A stretch of 64,000 nucleotides of DNA from Pseudomonas viridiflava (GTDB lineage Bacteria > Pseudomonadota > Gammaproteobacteria > Pseudomonadales > Pseudomonadaceae). The stretch spans positions 186,001-250,000 of the forward strand of contig NZ_UTKY01000001.1 in assembly GCF_900583165.1 (NCBI RefSeq). The letters run 5' to 3'. The notes beneath the pieces are model-generated. The model was not told the origin of the DNA and did no database searches. It saw nothing but the letters and a program-made list of their open reading frames with translations. The translations under genes were made by a program, and so were the position numbers. Positions 18,735 to 27,334 of the stretch are shown one piece after another; the stretch's first letter is position 1, and each line of letters starts with the position of its first letter.

Positions 18735-19820
18735 ATGAAGATCGGTGTAATCGGTGGCGGCCAACTGGGTCGCATGCTGGCCCTGGCGGGAACGCCGCTG
18801 GGGATGAACTTCGCTTTCCTGGACCCGGCGCCGGACGCCTGTGCTGCGGCCCTGGGTGAACACCTGCGCGCTGACTACAGCGACCCGGACCACCTGCGCC
18901 AACTGGCCGACGAAGTTGACCTGGTGACCTTCGAGTTCGAAAGCGTCCCGGCCGAGACCGTGGCCTTCCTGTCGCAATTCGTGCCGGTGTACCCGAGCGC
19001 CGAAGCGCTGCGCATCGCCCGCGACCGCTGGTTCGAAAAAAGCATGTTCAAGGACCTGGGTATCCCAACCCCGGCCTTCGCCGACATCCAGTCCCAGGCA
19101 GACCTGGACGCTGCCGTCGCCAGCATCGGCCTGCCGGCCGTGCTGAAAACCCGCACGCTCGGCTATGACGGCAAGGGCCAAAAAGTCCTGCGCACTGCGG
19201 CCGATGTGGTCGGCACTTTCGCCGAGCTGGGCAGCGTGGCCTGCCTGCTGGAAGGCTTCGTGCCGTTCACTGGCGAAGTCTCGCTGATCGCCGTGCGTGC
19301 CCGCGATGGCGAAACCCGCTTCTACCCGTTGGTGCACAACACCCACGACAGCGGCATCCTCAAACTGTCCGTGGCCAGCACCGACCACCCGTTGCAGGCC
19401 CTGGCCGAAGACTATTCGAGCCGTGTGCTCAAGCAGCTGGATTACGTCGGCGTGATGGCGTTCGAGTTCTTTGAAGTCGACGGCGGCCTCAAGGCCAACG
19501 AAATCGCCCCGCGCGTGCACAACTCCGGGCACTGGACCACCGAAGGCGCCGAGTGCAGCCAGTTCGAAAACCACCTGCGGGCGGTAGCGGGCTTGCCGCT
19601 AGGTTCCACGGCCAAGGTCGGTGAGAGCGCCATGCTCAACTTCATCGGTGTGGTGCCAGCAGTGGAAAAAGTCATCGCCATCGACGACTGCCACCTGCAT
19701 CACTACGGCAAGGCCTTCAAGGCCGGGCGCAAGGTCGGCCATGCCAACCTGCGTTGCAAGGATCGCGCGACACTTGAAGCGCAGATCCTCAAGGTCGAAG
19801 CGCTGATCGCCGAGCAATAA
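18735..19820 (+). CDS. purK: 5-(carboxyamino)imidazole ribonucleotide synthase
   Basis: ATP-grasp enzyme making N5-CAIR from AIR, bicarbonate and ATP, the step before PurE. 361 residues. Begins 'KIGVIGGGQLGRM' (nucleotide-binding N-domain); the ATP-grasp core carries 'LKTRTLGYDGKGQ' and 'FFEVDGGLKANEIAPRVHNSGHWT'. ATG at 18735 with TGAGG upstream; the TTG codons further upstream lack spacing. In an operon with purE. Confidence 0.97.
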   Translation: MKIGVIGGGQLGRMLALAGTPLGMNFAFLDPAPDACAAALGEHLRADYSDPDHLRQLADEVDLVTFEFESVPAETVAFLSQFVPVYPSAEALRIARDRWFEKSMFKDLGIPTPAFADIQSQADLDAAVASIGLPAVLKTRTLGYDGKGQKVLRTAADVVGTFAELGSVACLLEGFVPFTGEVSLIAVRARDGETRFYPLVHNTHDSGILKLSVASTDHPLQALAEDYSSRVLKQLDYVGVMAFEFFEVDGGLKANEIAPRVHNSGHWTTEGAECSQFENHLRAVAGLPLGSTAKVGESAMLNFIGVVPAVEKVIAIDDCHLHHYGKAFKAGRKVGHANLRCKDRATLEAQILKVEALIAEQ

Positions 19821-19926
19821 CCCTGGGATCGGCGGGAACCATTGGTCGCCGCCGTCTCTCTGATTGCAGGATGACGAAGCCTGACTAGGCTTTGTCATGA
19901 CTCACATTCAATCAGAGGAAAATGCC

Positions 19927-20172
19927 ATGGGTATCATCGGAACCATCTTCATCGGCTTGATCGTCGGTCTGCTCGCGCGTTTCCTCAAGCCAGGCGACGA
20001 CAGCATGGGCTGGATCATGACCATCCTGCTGGGTATTGCCGGCTCCCTGGCCGCGACCTACGGTGGTCAGGCATTGGGTATCTACGAAGCTGGCCAAGGC
20101 GCAGGCTTCCTCGGTGCGCTGGTAGGCGCCATCGTGTTGTTGGTGATCTACGGCCTGATCAAAAGGAAGTAA
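19927..20172 (+). CDS. GlsB/YeaQ/YmgE-family small membrane protein
   Basis: 81-residue protein made almost entirely of three hydrophobic segments ('IIGTIFIGLIVGLLARFLKP', the 'GWIMTILLGIAGSLAATY' block, and a C-terminal helix ending in KRK). This is the transglycosylase-associated/GlsB stress-response membrane family; the molecular role is not known. AGAGGAAA precedes the ATG at 19927, favoured over the ATG ten codons upstream, which would add a hydrophilic tail unlike the family. Confidence 0.88.
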   Translation: MGIIGTIFIGLIVGLLARFLKPGDDSMGWIMTILLGIAGSLAATYGGQALGIYEAGQGAGFLGALVGAIVLLVIYGLIKRK

Positions 20173-20249
20173 TCAGCCGACAAAGTCCTCTGCGCTGCGC
20201 AGGCGCAGGGGGCTAGAATGCTCGGCACTTGTATTTGCCGAGCTCCTTC

Positions 20250-20786
20250 ATGCGCCGTCTTCTGTTGACTCTTCTTTTGCTGGGCTCAGGCCTGGCGCAC
20301 GCCGGCGAATTGCCGGAAACCGACTGGCTTGACTTGATGCCGCTTTCTGACCAGAAAGCCCTCGAAGCCATGCCCGAAATCGACCACAACTCCCCCGAAG
20401 CCCAGGGCACCTTTACCGACAAAGGTGGCCTCAAGCAGAGCAAGGGCCTGCCGGCGGTGATGTATTCCACCAAGACCGTGGCGGCCATGAACGGCAAGAG
20501 CATCCGCATTGGCGGCTACCCGGTGCCGCTGGAGACCGATGCCAAGGGCCGCAGCACCTTGTTCTTCCTGGTGCCGTATCCTGGCGCCTGCATCCACGTG
20601 CCGCCACCGCCGCCTAACCAGTTGGTGCTGGTGCGCTATCCCAAGGGGTTGAAGCTGGATGATATCTACACGCCGTTGTGGGTGACGGGCACATTGAACG
20701 TGGAGACGGTGAATAACGATTTGGCGGATGCCGCCTATGCGTTGGATGCGGGGAAGGTGAGGGTGGTGAAAGAGTCGGATCTCTAA
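20250..20786 (+). CDS. Secreted DUF3299 domain protein
   Basis: 178 residues with a clear Sec signal peptide (residues 1-17, ending AHA). The mature part has 'LDLMPLSDQKALEAMPEIDH', 'IGGYPVPLE' and 'LVPYPGACIHVPPPPPNQ', which fit DUF3299, a small periplasmic family of unknown function often found near lipoprotein- or ABC-export genes. Here it stands alone between the GlsB gene and a convergent mutarotase gene. The ATG at 20250 is chosen because it places the signal sequence at the N-terminus. Confidence 0.82.
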   Translation: MRRLLLTLLLLGSGLAHAGELPETDWLDLMPLSDQKALEAMPEIDHNSPEAQGTFTDKGGLKQSKGLPAVMYSTKTVAAMNGKSIRIGGYPVPLETDAKGRSTLFFLVPYPGACIHVPPPPPNQLVLVRYPKGLKLDDIYTPLWVTGTLNVETVNNDLADAAYALDAGKVRVVKESDL

Positions 20787-20804
20787 AACTCAATGCAAAA
20801 CCAG

Positions 20805-20832
20805 TGTGGGAGGGGGCTTGCCCCCTCCCACA
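20805..20832. terminator. Single REP palindrome acting as a bidirectional terminator
   Basis: A 12-bp perfect inverted repeat (TGTGGGAGGGGG, loop CTTG) lies between two convergent genes, 18 bases after the DUF3299 stop and 11 bases before the mutarotase stop. It is one REP arm folded on itself, with a T-rich tail on the plus strand. Confidence 0.75.
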
Positions 20833-20843
20833 TTTTGGCCTGA

Positions 20844-21743
20844 TTACAGGGCGATATTGGCGATGCTCACGCCCAAGGTATGGCTTTGGCCTGGCGCCAG
20901 GCTCACCACATCATCCAGCACATTCGCCGTTTCGATGCACAACATCCCCTGCCAGCCATCGTCTGCCATGTCATCAAACGCCTTGGCGCGTTCGGTCCAC
21001 GGGTTCCAGATCACGGTGGACTTCGAGCCCTGGCTGGTGAGCTGGATGCGGCGCTGCCAGTCGTTATCGACGATATTCAATTGCGCTGGCGTGTCGAGGT
21101 AGATGCGGTCGGTCTCGGCGGTAAAGTGCAGCAAGCCGGATTGTTGCTGGGTGCTCCAGCCATCGGCAGTATCGATATACGTCCCACCGTCCAGCCCGTC
21201 GACCTGCACATTACGCACGTCGCTCACGGCGAAGTAGGTGTGCAGCGCCTGGCTAAGCGTCACCGTCTCGGTGCCACGGTTGTGACTGGTCAGGCGGATA
21301 TGCAGCTGGTCATCCAGCAGCAGGCTCAGGGTCAGGTCGACCTGATGCGGCCAGCCGGGAAACCCACCGGCGGGTACAGGCAACACCAGATCAACGCGCA
21401 GCGTGTCACCCTCAAGCTCGCTCGCGGCCAATTCCCACAACGCGGTACGCACAAAGCCGTGAGCACCGGCCGGCTGCTCGCTTTGACGCATCGCCTTGAC
21501 GCTTTGCGGGTTGCGGTCAAACACACCAAACCACGGCCAGCACACGGGCACACCGGTGCGAATACCTTTGCCATGCTTGAATACCGCTGCTGGGTTCGGC
21601 CAGATCAGCGGCTGCTCACCCTCACGCTGGTAACTGAAGATATGCGCACCCTGCTGGGCCACCATCAGTTCGGCGCCGTTGTGGCGAATGCGCCAGCAAT
21701 CCAGCTCGTCGATTTTCACGGTTTCAACGTGGGGCACAGGCAT
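20844..21743 (-). CDS. D-hexose-6-phosphate mutarotase (YeaD type)
   Basis: Aldose-1-epimerase-like enzyme that equilibrates the anomers of glucose-6-phosphate and related sugars. 299 residues from the ATG at 21743, which has GAGAG upstream and gives the usual family length. Family blocks: 'QGAHIFSYQ', 'IRTGVPVCWPWFG', 'HGFVRTALWEL', 'LHTYFAVSDV' with the catalytic histidine, and 'VIWNPWTERAKAFDDM'. Convergent with the DUF3299 gene and sharing a REP terminator; the next gene upstream, a thioesterase, is on the same strand. Confidence 0.92.
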   Translation of the reverse strand: MPVPHVETVKIDELDCWRIRHNGAELMVAQQGAHIFSYQREGEQPLIWPNPAAVFKHGKGIRTGVPVCWPWFGVFDRNPQSVKAMRQSEQPAGAHGFVRTALWELAASELEGDTLRVDLVLPVPAGGFPGWPHQVDLTLSLLLDDQLHIRLTSHNRGTETVTLSQALHTYFAVSDVRNVQVDGLDGGTYIDTADGWSTQQQSGLLHFTAETDRIYLDTPAQLNIVDNDWQRRIQLTSQGSKSTVIWNPWTERAKAFDDMADDGWQGMLCIETANVLDDVVSLAPGQSHTLGVSIANIAL

Positions 21744-21799
21744 GGCAATACTCTCAATGGCGGGCAATGGGGCAATTGACCGTGAAAACCCGGTGAGGT

Positions 21800-22204
21800 T
21801 TAACGTGCGCGCGACGGAACCGAGCGCGTGCGGCCGCTGCCGTCGATGGCGACAAACACGAATACCGCCTCGGTGACCTTGCGCCATTCACTGGACAGCG
21901 GGTCGTCGCTCCAGACTTCAACCATCATCTGGATCGAGCTACGGCCGATTTCCAGCGCCTGTGTATAAAAGGAAAGCTGCGCGCCCACCGCCACCGGTAC
22001 CAGGAACGCCATGCGATCAATGGCTACTGTGGCCACGCGCCCGCCAGCAACCTTGCTGGCCATGGCCGTGCCGGCGAGGTCCATCTGCGCGACCAGCCAG
22101 CCGCCAAAAATATCGCCAAAGCCGTTGGTTTCACGCGGGAGCGCGGTGATTTGCAGGGCGAGGTCGCCTTGCGGGATAGGGTCTTCTTGTTCGAGTTCGA
22201 TCAT
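21800..22204 (-). CDS. Acyl-CoA thioesterase (YciA-type hotdog)
   Basis: 134 residues from the ATG at 22204; the longer upstream reading is not protein-like. Hotdog-fold thioesterase family with 'TNGFGDIFGGWLVAQMDLAGT' split across the conserved helix, 'ATVAIDRMAFLVPV' and the catalytic aspartate region. Probably hydrolyses acyl-CoAs in the cytoplasm; YciA homologues prefer short to medium chains. Divergent from the MFS transporter gene, with 241 bases between. Confidence 0.87.
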   Translation of the reverse strand: MIELEQEDPIPQGDLALQITALPRETNGFGDIFGGWLVAQMDLAGTAMASKVAGGRVATVAIDRMAFLVPVAVGAQLSFYTQALEIGRSSIQMMVEVWSDDPLSSEWRKVTEAVFVFVAIDGSGRTRSVPSRAR

Positions 22205-22445
22205 GCCGGAGATGCCTCTCAAGACTGCGGGTTCTTGCGCGTGCGTGGGCCGAGTATATCGACACCCTTGCGCCGCGACGACCGTCTGAAGTTGATTTGG
22301 TCGGCAATTAGCTGCTGTATCACGGCTTTTTGCGGCAACTGTGCTTGTGATGTGCTTTTGCAAGCGATTTGCTATCTTGCCCAACCCGTCCTGGTTCAGC
22401 CAGCGCACCGGGTCTGCCGTCCTGACTAATAAGAGAAGCCTTACC

Positions 22446-23735
22446 ATGTCCTCCGTGCCCGCAAGCAGTGCGCAACCGTCGCGCCCGCTGACCCGCAACG
22501 ACTATAAAACCCTGTCGCTGTCTGCCTTGGGCGGGGCGCTGGAATTTTATGATTTCATCATTTTCGTGTTTTTCGCCACTGTGGTCGGAAAACTCTTCTT
22601 CCCCCTCGACATGCCTGAATGGCTGCGCATGATGCAGACCTTCGGCATTTTTGCTGCCGGCTACCTGGCGCGCCCGTTGGGCGGCATCATCATGGCGCAC
22701 TTCGGTGACCTGCTGGGTCGCAAAAAAATGTTCACCCTGAGCATCTTCATGATGGCCGTGCCGACCCTGATCATGGGCCTGCTGCCGACCTACGCGCAGA
22801 TCGGCATGTGGGCGCCGATCCTGTTGCTGTTGATGCGCGTCATCCAGGGCGCAGCCATCGGCGGTGAAGTCCCAGGCGCCTGGGTGTTCGTTTCCGAACA
22901 CGTACCACCGCGTCACATTGGCTACGCCTGCGGCACCCTGACCAGCGGCCTGACCGCCGGCATCCTACTGGGTTCGCTGGTGGCCACCGCCATCAACACC
23001 CTGTACACCCCCGTAGAGGTTTCGGACTACGCCTGGCGTATCCCATTCCTGCTGGGCGGTGTGTTTGGCCTGCTGTCGGTTTACTTGCGTCGCTGGTTGC
23101 ATGAAACGCCGATCTTCGCCGAGATGCAGCAGCGCAAGACCCTGGCCGCTGAACTGCCATTACGCGCGGTACTGCGCGACCACCGTGGCGCCATCGTGCT
23201 GTCGATGCTGCTGACCTGGTTGCTGTCGGCCGGTATCGTCGTTGTCATCCTGATGACCCCGACCGTGTTGCAGACCGTCTACCACTTCAGTGCGACCGTT
23301 GCGCTGCAAGCCAACAGCCTGGCCATCGTTACCCTGAGCCTGGGTTGCATCGCGTCCGGCGCATTGGCCGACCGATTTGGTGCAGGTCGCGTGCTGGTTG
23401 CCGGTTGCGCGCTGTTGCTGGCGACGTCCTGGACGCTGTACCACAGCCTTATCACCCACCCTGATTGGCTGTTCCCGCTGTACGCCCTGACCGGTTTGTT
23501 TGTAGGCACCATCGGCGTGGTGCCCTACGTGATGGTGAAAGCTTTCCCACCGGTGGTGCGTTTTAGCGGGTTGTCGTTCTCCTACAACGTTGCCTACGCC
23601 ATCTTTGGCGGCCTAACGCCGCTGGCCGTGTCGTTGCTGCTCAAGGAAAGCCCAATGGGCCCTGCTTACTACGTCGCGGCGCTGTGTGTGATGGGGATGC
23701 TGGTGGGTGTGTATCTGTGGAAGCGTTCGCGCTAA
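22446..23735 (+). CDS. MFS transporter, metabolite:H+ symporter (citrate/proline-betaine-like)
   Basis: 429 residues with 12 hydrophobic segments. Blocks 'GALEFYDFIIFVFFA' in the first helix and 'GYLARPLGGIIMAHFGDLLGRK' after the second are signatures of the metabolite:proton symporter group (organic acids, betaines). ATG at 22446 with an AAGAGAAG-like site. It sits just before pstS as does PA5370 in P. aeruginosa. The substrate cannot be told from sequence. An imperfect hairpin (TCACTCCC / GGGAGTGA, 23750-23776) without T run follows the stop and may help termination. Confidence 0.88.
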   Translation: MSSVPASSAQPSRPLTRNDYKTLSLSALGGALEFYDFIIFVFFATVVGKLFFPLDMPEWLRMMQTFGIFAAGYLARPLGGIIMAHFGDLLGRKKMFTLSIFMMAVPTLIMGLLPTYAQIGMWAPILLLLMRVIQGAAIGGEVPGAWVFVSEHVPPRHIGYACGTLTSGLTAGILLGSLVATAINTLYTPVEVSDYAWRIPFLLGGVFGLLSVYLRRWLHETPIFAEMQQRKTLAAELPLRAVLRDHRGAIVLSMLLTWLLSAGIVVVILMTPTVLQTVYHFSATVALQANSLAIVTLSLGCIASGALADRFGAGRVLVAGCALLLATSWTLYHSLITHPDWLFPLYALTGLFVGTIGVVPYVMVKAFPPVVRFSGLSFSYNVAYAIFGGLTPLAVSLLLKESPMGPAYYVAALCVMGMLVGVYLWKRSR

Positions 23736-23817
23736 GCCTTTGTTAAAGGTCACTCCCGCGCCCTGCGTGGGAGTGATGGCAACTCCTCGCGTTACCCCCT
23801 CTTCTGCCGATAGTGGC

Positions 23818-23846
23818 CTTTCATCTAACTGTCACATTCCAGACAT
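23818..23846 (+). promoter_or_regulatory. Pho box (PhoB binding site) of pstS
   Basis: Three 7-bp direct repeats with 4-base spacing: CTTTCAT (23818-23824), CTGTCAC (23829-23835) and CAGACAT (23840-23846). The first two match the PhoB consensus best. The site lies 67 bases before the pstS start, fitting a PhoB-activated promoter where the box takes the place of the -35. Confidence 0.82.
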
Positions 23847-23913
23847 AGAGTGTTCACACGGCCTGCCGATACTTGGCCCCGATCCAACTATCCCTATCTG
23901 CTAGGAGCAAGGC

Positions 23914-24900
23914 ATGAAACTGAAACGTTTGATGGCGGCAATGACTTTTGTCGCTGCTGGCGTTGCGACCGCCAACGCGGTGGCCGCTGGTGTTGATCCG
24001 GCAATCCCGGCTTATGTTAAGACCACTGGTGTGTCGGGCAACCTGTCCAGCGTTGGTTCCGATACCCTGGCTAACCTGATGACGCTGTGGGCCGAGGGTT
24101 ACAAAAAGGAATACCCGAACGTCAACATCCAGATTCAAGCTGCCGGCTCAGCCACCGCGCCACCTGCGCTGACTGAAGGCACCTCCAACCTGGGCCCGAT
24201 GAGCCGCAAAATGAAGGACACCGAACTGGCGGCCTTCGAGCAGAAGTACGGCTACAAGCCAACCGCTATCCCGGTTGCCGTGGATGCCCTGGCAGTGTTC
24301 GTGCACAAGGACAACCCGATCCAACACCTGACCATGGAGCAAGTCGACGCGGTGTTCTCCTCGACTCGCCTGTGCGGTGGCAAAGCCGACGTGAAGACCT
24401 GGGGTGAGCTGGGTGTGACTGGCGACTTGGCCAACAAGCCTGTGCAATTGTTTGGCCGTAACTCGGTGTCCGGCACTTACGGCTACTTCAAAGAAGAAGC
24501 CCTGTGCAAAGGCGACTACAAGCCAAACGTGAACGAACAACCCGGCTCGGCTTCGGTCGTGCAGTCCATCAGCTCGTCGCTGAACGGCATCGGTTACTCG
24601 GGCATCGGCTACAAGACTGCCAGCGTGAAAACAGTGCCGCTGGCCAAGAAAGGCAGCACTGAGTTCATCGAAGACACCGAAGAAAACGCCCTGAACGGCA
24701 AATACCCGCTGTCGCGCTTCCTCTACGTTTACGTCAACAAAGCGCCGAACAAGCCGCTGGCCCCGCTGGAAGCTGAGTTCGTGAAACTGGTTCTGTCCAA
24801 ACAGGGTCAGGAAGTCGTAGTGAAAGACGGTTACATCCCCCTGCCAGCCAAAGTTGCCGCCAAGGCCCTGGCTGATCTGGGTCTGAAAGAAGGCAACTAA
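23914..24900 (+). CDS. pstS: Phosphate ABC transporter, periplasmic phosphate-binding protein
   Basis: 328 residues with a Sec signal peptide of about 25 residues (hydrophobic, ending ANA/VAA). The mature protein carries the phosphate-binding loops '[10 protein letters not shown]' and '[15 protein letters not shown]', plus '[20 protein letters not shown]'. This is the high-molecular-weight PstS type of Pseudomonas. Binds inorganic phosphate and hands it to PstCA. Preceded by a Pho box and a GGAGCAAGG ribosome-binding site. A terminator-like hairpin follows, so pstS can be made in excess over the rest of the operon. Confidence 0.95.
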   Translation: MKLKRLMAAMTFVAAGVATANAVAAGVDPAIPAYVKTTGVSGNLSSVGSDTLANLMTLWAEGYKKEYPNVNIQIQAAGSATAPPALTEGTSNLGPMSRKMKDTELAAFEQKYGYKPTAIPVAVDALAVFVHKDNPIQHLTMEQVDAVFSSTRLCGGKADVKTWGELGVTGDLANKPVQLFGRNSVSGTYGYFKEEALCKGDYKPNVNEQPGSASVVQSISSSLNGIGYSGIGYKTASVKTVPLAKKGSTEFIEDTEENALNGKYPLSRFLYVYVNKAPNKPLAPLEAEFVKLVLSKQGQEVVVKDGYIPLPAKVAAKALADLGLKEGN

Positions 24901-24909
24901 GCTGCCTGC

Positions 24910-24933
24910 GCGGGGCCGGTAAATCGGCCCCGC
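24910..24933 (+). terminator. Terminator/attenuator hairpin after pstS
   Basis: A perfect 9-bp stem GCGGGGCCG / CGGCCCCGC with a 6-base loop, 9 bases after the pstS stop. An A/T-rich stretch containing five T follows seven bases later. Confidence 0.7.
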
Positions 24934-24993
24934 CTCTCAAATTTTTCGCCCGCTGCCAGCTCTGCTACGCGGCGGCTTTGTTGCGTCACTGCT

Positions 24994-25011
24994 TTGTCAT
25001 CTTTCTGTCAT
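24994..25011 (+). promoter_or_regulatory. Second Pho box, upstream of pstC
   Basis: TTGTCAT, four bases, CTGTCAT: a near-consensus PhoB direct repeat ending about 22 bases before the pstC start. The short distance to the gene leaves room only for a promoter with a very short leader, or for a boosting site. Confidence 0.72.
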
Positions 25012-25033
25012 ACAGGATCGCTAGGGTGTGCGC

Positions 25034-27319
25034 ATGAATGATCTGGCCAATTCCACCATGACGACGACTTCTCCCCCCAAGCGCATTGATTTCAATACGC
25101 CTGAGCTGCAACGCAAGCGCCGCATTCGCGCGCTCAAGGACCGCCTGACACGCTGGTATGTGCTCGTTGGTGGCCTGGCCGTCCTCGGCGCGATCACCCT
25201 GATTTTCTTCTTCCTCGCCTATGTAGTCGCGCCCCTGTTCCAGGGTGCTTCGCTGACCAAGGCAGACGCGCTGACCCCGGCCTGGATCCAGGACGCGGGC
25301 AAGCCGCTGATGATTTCCCTCGAAGAACAGAACCAGGTCGCCATGCGGGTTTCCGACAAGGGCCAGGCGCTGTTCTTTGCTGTCGATACCGGTGCCGAAC
25401 TCAAGCGTGTCGACCTGCCGTTGCCGGCCGGCGCCAGTGTGGTGTCCATCGGTCAAGACCAGCCGGGCACCCCGCTGGTGATTCTCGGTTTGTCCAATGG
25501 CCAGTCCCTGGTGTTCCGTCACACCTATAAGGTGTCCTATCCGGACGGCAAGAAAACCATTTCACCCGCGATTGAATACCCCTACGGTGAAACGCCGATC
25601 GTGCTCGACGAAGCTGGCCGCCCGTTGGAACACGTTTCGCTGAACGCCACCGACTCAACCCTGGTGGTCGCCGGCTCTGCCGGGTCGCACTTGAACGTGC
25701 TGTCCCTGAGCCGCGAAGAAAACATGATGACGGGTGAAGTCACCAGCGAGCAGAAACGCATCGAGCTGCCGCAAATGACCGAACCGGTGAAGGCGATCTT
25801 CATCGACCCGCGTCAGCAGTGGCTGTACGTGATCAACGGCCGCGCCCTGGCCGATGTGTTCAACCTGCGCGACAACAGCCTCAACGGCCGCTACAAACTG
25901 CTTGAAGACGGCAACGCCGAAATCACCGCCAGTACGCAGCTGGTGGGCGGCATTTCGCTGATCATCGGTAACTCCAAGGGTGGCCTGGCCCAATGGTTCA
26001 TGGCCCGCGACCCGGATGGCGAGCAGCACCTCAAACAGATTCGAACCTTCCAGATGGGTACTGCGCCCATTGTTGAGATCACTGCCGAACAGCGCCGCAA
26101 GGGTTTCACCGCCCTCGATGCTTCCGGCCAGTTTGGCGTGTTTCACAGCACCGCTCACCGCACCTTGTTGGTGGACCCGGTGGTCGATGGCCAGGGCCTG
26201 TTCGGTCTGTCGCCACGGGCCAACCATGTGATCGTCGAAGCCGCCGGCAAGCTGCAACCGCTGCTGCTGGACAACCCGCACCCGGAAGTCTCCTGGAGCG
26301 CGTTGTGGAGCAAGGTTTGGTACGAAAACTACGACGAACCTAAATACGTCTGGCAATCCACCGCCGCCAATACCGATTTCGAACCCAAGATGAGCCTGGC
26401 GCCGCTGACCTTCGGTACCCTGAAGGCCGCGTTCTACGCCATGCTGCTCGCTGCGCCGCTGGCCGTTGCTGCTGCAATCTATACCGCTTACTTCATGGCC
26501 CCGAGCCTGCGCCGCAAGGTCAAGCCGGTGATCGAACTGATGGAAGCGATGCCGACGGTGATCCTTGGCTTCTTCGCCGGTTTGTTCCTGGCCCCCTACG
26601 TAGAGGGGCACTTACCGGGCATTTTCAGCCTGTTGATGCTGTTGCCGATCGGCATTCTGGTGGCCGGCTTCATCTTCAGCCGCCTGCCTGAGTCGATTCG
26701 CCTGCGGGTGCCCGATGGTTGGGAAAGCGCGATCCTGATCCCAGTGATCCTGTTTGTGGGCTGGCTCTCGCTGTATATGAGCCCGTACCTGGAAACCTGG
26801 TTCTTCGGCGGCGATATGCGCATGTGGATCTCCCATGACTTAGGGATTACCTACGACCAGCGCAACGCCCTGGTGGTCGGCCTGGCCATGGGTTTTGCGG
26901 TAATCCCGAACATCTACTCCATCGCCGAAGACGCCGTGTTCAGCGTGCCCCGTGGCCTGACCCTGGGCTCCCTGGCCCTGGGCGCCACGCCGTGGCAAAC
27001 CATGACCCGCGTGGTCATCCTGACCGCCAGCCCGGGCATCTTTTCGGCGCTGATGATCGGCATGGGCCGCGCTGTCGGCGAGACCATGATCGTGCTGATG
27101 GCCACCGGTAACACCCCGGTGATGGAGATGAACCTGTTCGAAGGCCTGCGAACGCTTGCAGCCAACGTCGCCGTGGAAATGCCGGAGTCGGAAGTCGGCG
27201 GCAGTCACTACCGCGTGTTGTTCCTCTCGGCGCTGGTGCTGCTGCTGTTCACGTTCATCATGAACACCCTCGCCGAGCTGATTCGTCAGCGTCTGCGCAA
27301 GAAATACTCGTCGCTTTAA
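25034..27319 (+). CDS. pstC: Phosphate ABC transporter permease PstC (large form)
   Basis: About 761 residues, more than twice the length of E. coli PstC. One transmembrane helix near residues 40-65 is followed by a soluble, probably periplasmic domain of about 390 residues, then the permease core with about six helices from residue 460 on, including the EAA-type loop 'PRGLTLGSLALGATPWQTM'. The enlarged soluble domain is usual for Pseudomonas and Vibrio PstC. ATG at 25034 with AGGG upstream; a GTG two codons earlier is possible. pstA follows 15 bases after the stop. Confidence 0.92.
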   Translation: MNDLANSTMTTTSPPKRIDFNTPELQRKRRIRALKDRLTRWYVLVGGLAVLGAITLIFFFLAYVVAPLFQGASLTKADALTPAWIQDAGKPLMISLEEQNQVAMRVSDKGQALFFAVDTGAELKRVDLPLPAGASVVSIGQDQPGTPLVILGLSNGQSLVFRHTYKVSYPDGKKTISPAIEYPYGETPIVLDEAGRPLEHVSLNATDSTLVVAGSAGSHLNVLSLSREENMMTGEVTSEQKRIELPQMTEPVKAIFIDPRQQWLYVINGRALADVFNLRDNSLNGRYKLLEDGNAEITASTQLVGGISLIIGNSKGGLAQWFMARDPDGEQHLKQIRTFQMGTAPIVEITAEQRRKGFTALDASGQFGVFHSTAHRTLLVDPVVDGQGLFGLSPRANHVIVEAAGKLQPLLLDNPHPEVSWSALWSKVWYENYDEPKYVWQSTAANTDFEPKMSLAPLTFGTLKAAFYAMLLAAPLAVAAAIYTAYFMAPSLRRKVKPVIELMEAMPTVILGFFAGLFLAPYVEGHLPGIFSLLMLLPIGILVAGFIFSRLPESIRLRVPDGWESAILIPVILFVGWLSLYMSPYLETWFFGGDMRMWISHDLGITYDQRNALVVGLAMGFAVIPNIYSIAEDAVFSVPRGLTLGSLALGATPWQTMTRVVILTASPGIFSALMIGMGRAVGETMIVLMATGNTPVMEMNLFEGLRTLAANVAVEMPESEVGGSHYRVLFLSALVLLLFTFIMNTLAELIRQRLRKKYSSL

Positions 27320-27334
27320 GAAAGGTAGAAGTCT

